DNA from: Arthrobacter_E sp044748305
Lineage (GTDB): Bacteria > Actinomycetota > Actinomycetes > Actinomycetales > Micrococcaceae
NCBI RefSeq assembly: GCF_044748305.1
Contig: NZ_JBIVFT010000004.1
Location: 62,001 to 126,000, forward strand
Direction of reading: 5' to 3'
Length of the DNA stretch: 64,000 nucleotides
Made by a program: the position numbers and the translations under genes. The notes below the pieces were generated by a model, which did no database searches, was not told the DNA's origin, and worked only from the letters and a program-made list of their open reading frames with translations. Position 1 is the stretch's first letter. Each line of letters begins with the position of its first letter. Positions 8,612 to 17,024 of this stretch are shown in pieces.

Positions 8612-10423
8612 TCACCCATAACAGGCCTTGGCGGAATCCGATTCGCCCGTCGAGGCACCGCCATCGCTGCGGACCACGATGACCTTGATGCAGGTCTTCC
8701 CCGTCGCCTTGATCTTGACGTTGTTCTGATCGACGTCCTGCCACGGGCCTTCGGATGTCGCAGTCAGAGTGCGCCACTTGTACTTGTCCCCGGGGCGCGG
8801 ATCCGGATTGGTCCAGGAGAAGAACACGACACCCGGACCGGAGCGGGAACCGCTGAGGTTCTTCACATCGGGCACCGTGCCTTCGGCCAGTGGGTCCAAT
8901 GGCTTGCCATTCTGCCCAAGGCCTGTGGTCGGCCCGTTCCCGCCGCTCTCCCGGGCTCTCGGTGCTCCCGCATTGCTTTGCAGCACGATCACGAGGACCA
9001 CCGCCAGACCGAGCAGCAAGGCACCCGCGACGGCGGCGATCCAGATCCGCGTCTTGCCGCCCCGGCGTGCTGAGGATTCTTCCTCCCCGCCACGTCCGTC
9101 GGTACCGGGCCCGGTCCACGGCTGACCTGTGGTCTGATGCGGCCCGGTGTTCTGATGCGAGCCGGTGTTCTGGCTCTGCCCCGTGTCCTGGCCGCCACCC
9201 ATCCCCCGCAGCACGGTGGCACTGGTGACGTCGTCCTCCTGGTTCGTCCAAGCGGAAGGCGCCGGCCATGAACTTCTCTGAGCGGTCCCGCTCGTACCGT
9301 TCCCATATCCCGTGTCCGGATACCCGGTCGCCGGTCCGGTGGACCGAAGCATCGTCGGGTCCTCCGGCAGGGTGCGGCCCGGGCCGGTGTACTGGGGCGC
9401 GGTGTTGTTCGGCGCGGTGACGGTGCCGCCGGTGTTCGGGTTGCCAGTGCGATTTCCTGAATTCTCAGGGTCGATCACGGCGACGCCACGCAGACGGGTC
9501 GCCTCCACATCCTCGTCTTCGTCCCCGTCATCCTGCATGGGGTCACCCATGACCTCGAAGGGCGTGACGGACAGGCTCAGCTCCGCCTGGATACGCTGCA
9601 GTGCCAGGCCGAAGGTGTACGCGGACGGGTAACGGGACGCCGGATTCTTCGCCATGGCAGTGGCGAGCGCCAATTGAAGGGCCTCCGGGACATCCGCCCG
9701 GCCCAGGCGCGGCAGCGGCGTGTTGCTGATCCTGTTGATCATCTCCGCATTGGAGTTGTCAGCTCCCGGAACGGCGAAGGGCGAGTGCCCGGCCAGCAGC
9801 GTGTAGACGGTGGCACCGAGCGCCCAGACGTCCACCAGGACGCCGTCGGGACTGCCGGACCGGAAACTCTCCGGAGGGGACCACGGCACCGACATGGCGC
9901 CGTCGTTGCCGTCCTCCTCAGGATCCCCGCCGATCACACCGGAGATGCCGAAGTCCGTCAGCGCCGGCCGGTTGTAGTCGGTGACCAGGATGTTCGCCGG
10001 TTTGATGTCACGGTGTGCGATGCCGGCACGGTGAGCCGTCTCGACCGCCGAAGCGACCTGAATGCCGATGGCCAGGGCCTCCTGAAGCCGGAAGCGCTCC
10101 TTGCGGTAGCGCAGGTCCAGGCTCGGGCGCGAGCAGTACTCCATGGCCAGATAGGAGTGCCCGTCCGGCGTGATGTTCGCTTCGTAGATCGTGACGATGT
10201 AAGGGTGCGTCGAGAGTTGCGCCATGAGGTTGGCCTCGGACTCGAAGGCGCGACGAGCGCCCTCCGTCTTCAGACCGGCATGAAGCACCTTGACCGCTAC
10301 CTGTCGCCGCGGCCGGTCCTGCTGGTACAGGTACACATCGGCGAAGCCGCCCGAGCCGAGAACCCGGACATAGTTGAAGCCGTCGATCCGGGGCGGAGGG
10401 GCGGCGGGACGTTTGCGGCTCAC
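8612..10423 (-). CDS. Membrane Ser/Thr protein kinase with fibronectin-like extracellular end
   Basis: 603 residues. Kinase domain 1-270: glycine loop GSGGFADV (23-30), ATP-binding Lys45, catalytic HRDIKPAN (137-144), DFG at 157-159, and SPPE at 182-185 in place of APE. A long Thr/Gly/Gln-rich linker (about 270-455) carries three T-x-L-R type motifs (T309, T357, T403). One membrane segment (about 461-481) precedes an external domain of about 120 residues that looks like a single FN3-type beta fold; PASTA repeats, usual in PknB kinases, are absent. The start overlaps the upstream FHA gene by 4 bp. It is likely the kinase for the FHA proteins around it, opposed by the PP2C gene. Confidence 0.93.
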   Translation of the reverse strand: MSRKRPAAPPPRIDGFNYVRVLGSGGFADVYLYQQDRPRRQVAVKVLHAGLKTEGARRAFESEANLMAQLSTHPYIVTIYEANITPDGHSYLAMEYCSRPSLDLRYRKERFRLQEALAIGIQVASAVETAHRAGIAHRDIKPANILVTDYNRPALTDFGISGVIGGDPEEDGNDGAMSVPWSPPESFRSGSPDGVLVDVWALGATVYTLLAGHSPFAVPGADNSNAEMINRISNTPLPRLGRADVPEALQLALATAMAKNPASRYPSAYTFGLALQRIQAELSLSVTPFEVMGDPMQDDGDEDEDVEATRLRGVAVIDPENSGNRTGNPNTGGTVTAPNNTAPQYTGPGRTLPEDPTMLRSTGPATGYPDTGYGNGTSGTAQRSSWPAPSAWTNQEDDVTSATVLRGMGGGQDTGQSQNTGSHQNTGPHQTTGQPWTGPGTDGRGGEEESSARRGGKTRIWIAAVAGALLLGLAVVLVIVLQSNAGAPRARESGGNGPTTGLGQNGKPLDPLAEGTVPDVKNLSGSRSGPGVVFFSWTNPDPRPGDKYKWRTLTATSEGPWQDVDQNNVKIKATGKTCIKVIVVRSDGGASTGESDSAKACYG

Positions 10424-12243
10424 GGGAGTTCCTCGAAACTGACATACACCTGGTCACCGAGCTCGGCGACATCCCCGGACAGCACCAGGGCGGTCTCGGC
10501 CTGGCCGAGGCGTCGGGGAGCCTGGCCTTCCCGGAGCAGGACGGTCCCATTGCTGGAGTTCAGATCACACAGCACCACGTTCCAGCCTTCCAGCCTGATC
10601 TCGGCGTGCGAACGCGAAATGTCCCGCTTGGGGCTGTCCAGCTGGATCAGGTGCGGCATATCGCCTCCGGAGACCCGAGAGACCGACGGCTGGCGGCCCA
10701 GGACGACATTCCTGTCCAGCAGTACGCTTTCCCCGCTGGGCAGCCGCAGACGCCCCAGTGCCGGACGCGGCACGCTCACGGCGTCGCCCGAGATGGCCGC
10801 ACCGCAGCTGAGACAGTCACTGCGGGTGGGAGGGTTCGCATGGCCCACGGGGCAGAGCCGTGCCAGCACCTGCGGCCCATCGGCCGCCGGGGCAGGAGCA
10901 CCGGCCGGAGCCGGCTGATCTCCGACACCGGGAAGCTCGCTCCGGAACACGGTATGCCCGTCGTGATCCGGGTCGCTCGCGCCGCCTCCCGAGGTGACCG
11001 GCCCGGACGATGACGCAGGGACCGGAGGGTACGACGGCGGGGCCGGAGGCCTCGGCGGCAGGGCGTCGGCCTGGGCAGCCGGGGACGGACCACCCGATGC
11101 CCGGGATGCCCAGGGAACCTCGTCGATGAGGCCCGCGGAGAAGTTCTCCGCGGGCGGGAGCGCGGTGCTGCCAGAACTCACGGCTGAGGAGGCTTCAGTG
11201 CCAGGAACCATCTGAGGCGTCGGCGCCTCGTACCCCGGCGTGGAGTACGCAGAGTCCTCGTCCTCCTCCTCGGCGGGTGGAAGCACGGTGTCCTCGTCGG
11301 TTCCGTCGGCATCCTCAAGCTGCGCGCCGTCGCCCGGACCGTCCTCGTGCCCGGGCTCAGCGGCGATCTCCTCTTCGGCCGGCGGAGTCCGGTCCCAGAG
11401 GTGGTCGTACGTGGTGGTCTGGTCGTTGGGAAGCTCCTGGATGCCGGCCGGGGCTTCCGGCTCCGGACGGTCTCCGGCAGCAGTCTCATCCGGCCCGGAA
11501 CCCGGTTCCTCTTCGGCGTCGGCGTCGCGGGCACCGAGCAGCTGGGTGGCCAGACTGTCCGTCTGGCCGTCCATGGTGCCTTCCATGACAGGGCCGGAAT
11601 CGCCGGATTCCTCGTCCCGTGCCGGAGTGTCCTCCACCGCTCCCCGATGGGCTTCGGTATCGGCTGCCAGCACCGATGCCGCGGTGAGCTCCGGAGCAAG
11701 GCCTTCTTCAGGGCCCGGGACCACGGGTTCCCCGGGGGTGGGCTCCGGCGCGGCGTCCCCTTCGGTTGCGGATTCCGGCTCAGCGGACTGCTGTCCCGTT
11801 CCCGGCAGCTCTCCGATCACCAGCGCGGAAGCGGGTACCGTCCCGGCTTCGAGCGGCAGCCAGGGCGAGTCTTCCTCCGATTCCTCTCCCGCACTCAATT
11901 CGAAGTTCTCGCTGCGCGGCAGGGTCCGTTCATTCCAGGTGGTGACCTCGCGGCCGTCCACCGTGGAACCGTCGGCGTCCAGGACCTTCACGTGGAAGGG
12001 CCCACGCAGGAACAGGCGCAACGGCCCGCGGTGATCCACCACGGCGAAATCAGGCAGCCCGGTGACGGAGGTGCCGAAGGAACCGGTCACCTCGTTCAAC
12101 AATTGGTCGACGCTGGGATTGCGGCCCAGCAACTCCCAGAGCTCGTGAATCCGCTCCGCTCCGGCGTCCGGGTCCACTGCCACGGCGATGCCGTTGCGGA
12201 GCACGAACAACCAGTTTCCCTGCCGATAGTGCTTGAGCGTCAT
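10420..12243 (-). CDS. Zinc-ribbon and FHA domain protein, long acidic linker
   Basis: 607 residues in three parts. Residues 1-125 form an unrecognised folded domain with two conserved-looking beta blocks. Residues 130-455 are low complexity, acidic and Pro-rich and contain DGHTVFRSELP with Thr431, similar to the phosphothreonine segment of GarA/OdhI (TSVFRADLL, recalled). A zinc ribbon (CPVGH ... CLSCG) near 462-485 is followed by an FHA domain at about 500-607 (VVLGRQPSVSR, SRSHAEI, NSSNGT). The layout suggests a kinase substrate whose FHA domain may bind its own or a partner's phosphothreonine. 4-bp overlaps join it to the PP2C gene upstream and the kinase downstream. Confidence 0.85.
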   Translation of the reverse strand: MTLKHYRQGNWLFVLRNGIAVAVDPDAGAERIHELWELLGRNPSVDQLLNEVTGSFGTSVTGLPDFAVVDHRGPLRLFLRGPFHVKVLDADGSTVDGREVTTWNERTLPRSENFELSAGEESEEDSPWLPLEAGTVPASALVIGELPGTGQQSAEPESATEGDAAPEPTPGEPVVPGPEEGLAPELTAASVLAADTEAHRGAVEDTPARDEESGDSGPVMEGTMDGQTDSLATQLLGARDADAEEEPGSGPDETAAGDRPEPEAPAGIQELPNDQTTTYDHLWDRTPPAEEEIAAEPGHEDGPGDGAQLEDADGTDEDTVLPPAEEEDEDSAYSTPGYEAPTPQMVPGTEASSAVSSGSTALPPAENFSAGLIDEVPWASRASGGPSPAAQADALPPRPPAPPSYPPVPASSSGPVTSGGGASDPDHDGHTVFRSELPGVGDQPAPAGAPAPAADGPQVLARLCPVGHANPPTRSDCLSCGAAISGDAVSVPRPALGRLRLPSGESVLLDRNVVLGRQPSVSRVSGGDMPHLIQLDSPKRDISRSHAEIRLEGWNVVLCDLNSSNGTVLLREGQAPRRLGQAETALVLSGDVAELGDQVYVSFEELP

Positions 12244-13142
12244 CGTTCTTCTCCTGCCGTCCCCTGCTCCGCGTCCGCCTCCGTGTCATCTTCCCCGGCG
12301 GGAGCAAGCATCTCCCGGGGCAGCGTGTCCTCGGTTTCCGACTCGATCCGTGGAGAAGTGGTCAGCTCGCCGTCCCCGGCGGACGCGTCCACCACCACCA
12401 CTGTCACATTGTCCCGTCCGCCATTGCGCAGCGCCGCCTGCACCAGCGCATCTGCCGCGTCCTGCGGGTTGAAGACGCTCTTCAGTGTCTGATGCAGGAA
12501 CTCGTCGGAGACTTCACCGGTCAGCCCGTCCGAGCAGACCATGATGCGGTCGCCGTCTTCAATGGGCAGCAGCCAATAATCCGGCACGCCGCCGTCGCCA
12601 CTTCCCAGCGCCCGGGTCACGACATGCCTCCGGGGGTGCCGCAGCGCCTGGCTGGGCGAGATGGACCCACTGTCGATCAGTTCCTGGACCTCGGAATGAT
12701 CCACCGTGATGCGCTCGAAGCCGGTCCGGTTCAACCGGTAGGTCCGGGCATCTCCCACGTTGAAGACCAGCCAGTACGGCCGATGCCCCTGTTCCACCAC
12801 CACGACACCACTGAGCGTGGTGCCTGCGCGGCCTCCCGCCTGCTGACGGATGGCCACATCCGCCTCGTGGAGAGCCTGCTGCAGGAGATCGGCGTCGACG
12901 TCACGGTTGCCCTCCGGGGTGGCAAGCCGGTGGGCCAGGGTGCGAACGCAAATGCCACTGGCGATCTCACCCGCTTCGTGGCCGCCCATGCCGTCTGCGA
13001 CGGCGAATACCGGGTCCTGGGCGATGAGCGAATCCTCGTTCAGCTCGCGGCGCAGGCCCCGGTCCGTGCCGAAACCGGAACTCAGGGTGAGGGGCCCGGC
13101 GTCCGGGACGGGGGCGAAATCAGAGGGGACTTCAGAGATCAT
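12240..13142 (-). CDS. PP2C-family Ser/Thr protein phosphatase
   Basis: 300 residues; catalytic core about 20-255. Metal-binding residues are present: NEDS (Glu36, Asp37), the VADGMGGHEAG block with Asp50, SDGL with Asp205, and GGRDNVT with Asp244. This family removes phosphate from Ser/Thr using two Mn2+ or Mg2+ ions. The last 45 residues are acidic and disordered. No membrane segment is seen, so it acts in the cytoplasm. Coupled by 4-bp overlaps to the RDD/FHA gene upstream and the FHA gene downstream; it is the natural antagonist of the cluster kinase. Confidence 0.93.
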   Translation of the reverse strand: MISEVPSDFAPVPDAGPLTLSSGFGTDRGLRRELNEDSLIAQDPVFAVADGMGGHEAGEIASGICVRTLAHRLATPEGNRDVDADLLQQALHEADVAIRQQAGGRAGTTLSGVVVVEQGHRPYWLVFNVGDARTYRLNRTGFERITVDHSEVQELIDSGSISPSQALRHPRRHVVTRALGSGDGGVPDYWLLPIEDGDRIMVCSDGLTGEVSDEFLHQTLKSVFNPQDAADALVQAALRNGGRDNVTVVVVDASAGDGELTTSPRIESETEDTLPREMLAPAGEDDTEADAEQGTAGEER

Positions 13143-14626
13143 GGTGTGCTCAGCCTAAAAGTCCTGTCCCCGAATTTCACGCTGGAACCCGTTCGGACAA
13201 ATCGTGCCTCGCCGGGAATCAGCCGGACGACGCTGCCGTCGGACAGCAATTCACCACTGCCATTGGTGGACTGGCGGTCCGTGACCCAGGCTCCTCCCGT
13301 GGCCGGAAGCACCAGGAGATGGGTCTTGGAGATCGATCTCCCCGGGTCTTCGAGCGCGAGCAGGAGCAACTGCTCCTCCCCCGCCCGGCCGGACGGATTG
13401 CGCCCGATCAGCACGCCGCCGTTCAGCGGGACCTGTCCGCCGTCGTCGAAATGAAGTACGACGCCGCCCGCGGACGCACCACCGGCCGGCAGATGAGAGC
13501 GCAACAGGGTCTCGCCGTTGTCGCCCGACGCCTGCGGCGGCGCGAAAGGCTCCGCGGCGGGCTGGAAGGCCTGCGGCTGGAACGGTGCAGGCTGGAACGG
13601 CATCTGCTGCGCGGGGCCGCCGAACTGCTGCTGAGCGGGCTGGGCCACCGGGTAAGGGGCCTGCGGGACCGGAGGAACAGCCGACGGCGCGGGAGCAGCC
13701 TGGGTCCCAGGGCCGGCCGTCTGCTGCGGAGCCACGGGCTGCTGGAGCCCGCCGGGCGGAACCGCCAGCGGAGACGCCACGGGCCGGACCGCCGGAAGAT
13801 CCATGGTCGGATAGCTATGGGCCCCGTTGAGGCCTTGGGTCGTCACCGGATTGCGTCCTGCGCGGACGTCGAACACCAGCGTCCGGGCGGCCTTGTCATG
13901 CCAGCCTTGTCTGCGGTCCTGAGGATCCCAGCCGTTGGAGAGGCCCACCACCACGAACCAGGCGAAGGAGATGAACGAACCGATCGAACTGACCAGCTGC
14001 GTCACTCCGAGCGGAGCGAAGAACCCGAGGATGACGCCCAGCACCGTGAAGAGGACGTTCGGCGCCACCAGCACCAGCCAGCGCAGGAAGACGGCTCCGG
14101 CGCCCGGGGCGTACCCCTCAAGCTCCGTGGTGCGGATTCCGAAGAGTGCGTTGCCCACCGAGTTGCCGCGGCGAGCCTCCCAGATCCACTGGCTGATGAC
14201 ATAGATCAAGGCGAGAAGCACACCGACACCCATCACGATGATGGCGAAGACCACGTCCTCCTGGCTCGGCCCCAGATTCGTCGCTCCGGGCAGACCGTTC
14301 CGGAGCAGCGCCGCCAGACCGACCGAGGCGAGGACGCCCAGGATGATCCCTGGGATCGCCGCATCGATGACCTTGGCGAAGAGGCGCTTGACCGCACCGG
14401 CCCGGACCACTGCCTGCTGCTCCGGACGCTGGTCCGGATGCTGTGCCACGGTCCCGGGCCTGGTGGACTGCCATGATGCGGTTGCGGCAGGTGCCTGCTG
14501 AGACGGATCCGCACCCTGCCGGAGAGCGGCCCGGTTGCTCAACGAGGTGCCGCAGGACAGGCAGAAACTGGCCCCCGGGTTGAGCTGTTGCTGACACTGT
14601 GGGCAGCGCTCGGCCTCAATGCTCAT
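13139..14626 (-). CDS. Zinc-ribbon, RDD-membrane and FHA domain protein
   Basis: 495 residues from the ATG at 14626, which has AAGGAG 8-9 nt upstream; a longer in-frame start at 14752 lies deep in the preceding gene. A zinc ribbon (C8, C11, C22, C25) is followed by an RDD membrane domain at about 88-265 with about four hydrophobic segments, a Pro/Gln-rich linker, and a C-terminal FHA domain (VLIGRNPSGR, SISKTHLL, QSTNGS). The linker contains NGETLLRSHLP with Thr373, resembling the TVFRSELP motif of the next FHA protein. Its start overlaps the transglutaminase-fold gene by 11 bp. Probably a membrane-anchored phosphothreonine reader in the cluster. Confidence 0.88.
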   Translation of the reverse strand: MSIEAERCPQCQQQLNPGASFCLSCGTSLSNRAALRQGADPSQQAPAATASWQSTRPGTVAQHPDQRPEQQAVVRAGAVKRLFAKVIDAAIPGIILGVLASVGLAALLRNGLPGATNLGPSQEDVVFAIIVMGVGVLLALIYVISQWIWEARRGNSVGNALFGIRTTELEGYAPGAGAVFLRWLVLVAPNVLFTVLGVILGFFAPLGVTQLVSSIGSFISFAWFVVVGLSNGWDPQDRRQGWHDKAARTLVFDVRAGRNPVTTQGLNGAHSYPTMDLPAVRPVASPLAVPPGGLQQPVAPQQTAGPGTQAAPAPSAVPPVPQAPYPVAQPAQQQFGGPAQQMPFQPAPFQPQAFQPAAEPFAPPQASGDNGETLLRSHLPAGGASAGGVVLHFDDGGQVPLNGGVLIGRNPSGRAGEEQLLLLALEDPGRSISKTHLLVLPATGGAWVTDRQSTNGSGELLSDGSVVRLIPGEARFVRTGSSVKFGDRTFRLSTP

Positions 14627-17024
14627 CGCGCTTCTCCTTGCCGCGTCGTACTTTCTCCAGAAGGCCGCGAGGCCCCGATTCCAAGAGCGTCCTGGTCTCC
14701 ACCAGGAGGGACCGCGGCGAGAACCTGGCCCGTTGGCGGCGCCAGAAACCAAGGTCCTTGGTCAGGCCGGCCAGCGATTCGTCGACGCTCGCCCAGTAGG
14801 CCTTCACGTCCTCTTCCCCCGGCTGTCCCGCGCCGAACACGGCGGCGTCCGCCCGCCGGGCGAGCATCACCGTGCCTGAGGCCGCCGATGGGAACGCCTC
14901 GCCGACGACGCTGGACGTCTCTTTCCGCGTCGCCCGTGGGTCCACGGGCGTGCCGAGGTCGGTGGCCAGACTGACCACTTCGCTCCAGCCTCCCGAGAAC
15001 CGCTGGGCCGGTGCGCCCTCGGTGGACCGCTTCTTGCGACGACGGCTCTTGAGGAACGCGACCAGGATCAGCGGCAAGGCCAGGATGGCCAGTGGCAGTG
15101 CGATCAGACCGATGGTGACCAGGATCGGACCCAGGATGGACCACAGGTCGTTCTTCTTCTGATCAGCATCCGCGGCCTGCGGCTGCGAGTCCGGCGGCAA
15201 TTCGGCCGGCTCCTGCGGCGGAGGCGGCGGCTGAAGCACCTGCGGCTTGGGCTTGGAATTCTTCTCCGGGTCGGGCGGAATCGGCACATTGTCCTTGGGC
15301 GGGGTCGGGTCGAAGGGGACCCAGCCGACCCGGTCGAAGTTGACCTCCACCCAGGCGTGCACGTCCTTGCCCTTGATGGGCACGGTCCCTGCGCCGTTCT
15401 GCGGGCTCTTGGGATCAGGGTAGAAACCCATCACCACCCGGGCCGGAATGTCCAGCTCCCGGCACACCAGCGCCATGGCGGTGGCGTACTGCTCATCGTC
15501 GCCGAGCATCTGCTTGGCCGTGAACAGGCTCGAGATCCTGGCAGCACCGTGACCGGAGAGACTCGGCACCTGTCCTTCGGTGACCAGACCGTTGCTGAAG
15601 GCGCCCTTCGTCTTGAAATAGGACTCGATCTGGCGGACCCGGTCGATCGACGTAGGGGCGTCCCCTGCGATGCTGTCCGCGTGCTGCTTCAGAGCCTGAG
15701 GAACCGATTCGGTGTCAGGCATCGTGTTCGGTCCGAAACCGTACTGGGTCAGCTGACCGTGCCCCAGCACCGGCGGTGCCTGCACCTGGACGGTGTAGTG
15801 GTCGCCCTGTGACAGACCCTGGGTGCTGATCGCCGTGTCCGAACCGGAATTGAAGTAGAGACCGGCCCCGGCCGCACTGGAGTCCGGGAAGCCGAACCCG
15901 ACGTCTTTGGTGCCTCCCGGAACGAAGTAGCCCTGGTAGTCCTGCACGGTGACGTCGATCGTGTAGTCGGTGCTGCCGGAACCCGGATCCTGTGCCAGAG
16001 GGTTCAGCGCCCGCGCATCACCCACCTTGCTGAAATCGCCCGTCCCATTGGGATCCACGTTGTAGACGGTCCCGTTGTAATAGTCGAGCGCGGCCAGACG
16101 GACGCGGCCGTCCTTGGGCAGTCCCTTGACCTCGAAGAGGGTCTTGTCCTTCTCGTCCTTGACCATGGTGCGGAAGCTGGCCAGCGGTGTGATGTAGTTC
16201 CGCGGATCGAACGGCGGCACGACGACGTTGCGCAGCACCTTCCGCTCATCGCTGGCGCTGATCGCCGGGGCCGCGACGGCGGTGATGCCCACCGCGCCGG
16301 CCAGGACCGCGGCACCGAGTGCCAGGCGGTTGAGCTGGGCACGCCGGACGGCACCGGCGTCGTGCGAGGTGTTGCCTGACAGCACCCGCGCATCCGCGCC
16401 CCGCAGCCGGTTACGGCGCCACGAGGTCCAGACCAGCGCCAGAACACCCAGTGCGGCGCCACGCGGCACGGTCAGGAAGTTCGCGCTCGTGCTGAATGCG
16501 ACGCCCACCACGAAGAGCACGACCACCGGCAGCAGCGGCCAGAGGGCGCTGCGCGCACGCCAGGTGAGCAGGCCTGCGGCGACCGAGCAGATCAGAGCGG
16601 CCAGGAACGGGACCACGAGCATGCCGTCCGAGACGCCCACGGGGACGCCTACGGTGAGCATGTCTTTCCAGGAGAAGACGATGCCCAGCAGGAGCGTCCG
16701 CAGGGAGTCCAGGCTCGGCAGGAAACCGAAAAGGGCCTGCGTAGGGGTCGCAAGGGCGTTGCCGAACAGGAAGTACACCAGGACGCCGGCGCCGGCCGTG
16801 GCCAGGACACCCAGCTTGAGGCGGTGGCTGAGCGCGGCGACGCCGAGGCCCAGCACCACCCCGCCCAGCCCGGCCAGGAGGTACCGGAGGTCTCCTCCGT
16901 AGCTCAGGTGCAAGCCCAGGACACCGAGGCCGAGCAGCACGAAGAGAGCGAGCGCGTCGAGAGTGCTGGTCCAGACGACGCTGCCGGGATCTTTCAGAAC
17001 CCGCGTGGTCGATGAGGTGCTCAT
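14616..17024 (-). CDS. Membrane transglutaminase-fold protein (TgpA-like), catalytic Cys apparently replaced
   Basis: 802 residues. About seven hydrophobic segments occupy residues 20-270. An extracytoplasmic region with the transglutaminase core follows, then a membrane segment near 635-660 and a cytoplasmic tail. The core shows the expected His556 (DVHAWVEV) and Asp572 (PFDPTP), but where active members have G-x-C-x-Q-F/Y-A this protein reads GDDEQYA, with Asp510 at the nucleophile position. It may therefore be a binding or scaffold protein and not a cross-linker. MoxR-DUF58-transglutaminase gene trios are common in bacteria; overlaps of 4 bp (DUF58) and 11 bp (RDD/FHA) show tight coupling. 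Confidence 0.88.
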   Translation of the reverse strand: MSTSSTTRVLKDPGSVVWTSTLDALALFVLLGLGVLGLHLSYGGDLRYLLAGLGGVVLGLGVAALSHRLKLGVLATAGAGVLVYFLFGNALATPTQALFGFLPSLDSLRTLLLGIVFSWKDMLTVGVPVGVSDGMLVVPFLAALICSVAAGLLTWRARSALWPLLPVVVLFVVGVAFSTSANFLTVPRGAALGVLALVWTSWRRNRLRGADARVLSGNTSHDAGAVRRAQLNRLALGAAVLAGAVGITAVAAPAISASDERKVLRNVVVPPFDPRNYITPLASFRTMVKDEKDKTLFEVKGLPKDGRVRLAALDYYNGTVYNVDPNGTGDFSKVGDARALNPLAQDPGSGSTDYTIDVTVQDYQGYFVPGGTKDVGFGFPDSSAAGAGLYFNSGSDTAISTQGLSQGDHYTVQVQAPPVLGHGQLTQYGFGPNTMPDTESVPQALKQHADSIAGDAPTSIDRVRQIESYFKTKGAFSNGLVTEGQVPSLSGHGAARISSLFTAKQMLGDDEQYATAMALVCRELDIPARVVMGFYPDPKSPQNGAGTVPIKGKDVHAWVEVNFDRVGWVPFDPTPPKDNVPIPPDPEKNSKPKPQVLQPPPPPQEPAELPPDSQPQAADADQKKNDLWSILGPILVTIGLIALPLAILALPLILVAFLKSRRRKKRSTEGAPAQRFSGGWSEVVSLATDLGTPVDPRATRKETSSVVGEAFPSAASGTVMLARRADAAVFGAGQPGEEDVKAYWASVDESLAGLTKDLGFWRRQRARFSPRSLLVETRTLLESGPRGLLEKVRRGKEKRDEH

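Noticed and set aside
8556..9269. Extension of the small FHA protein by about 240 codons upstream
   Set aside because: Overlaps the kinase gene out of frame, low-complexity translation; ATG at 8555 has a strong Shine-Dalgarno.
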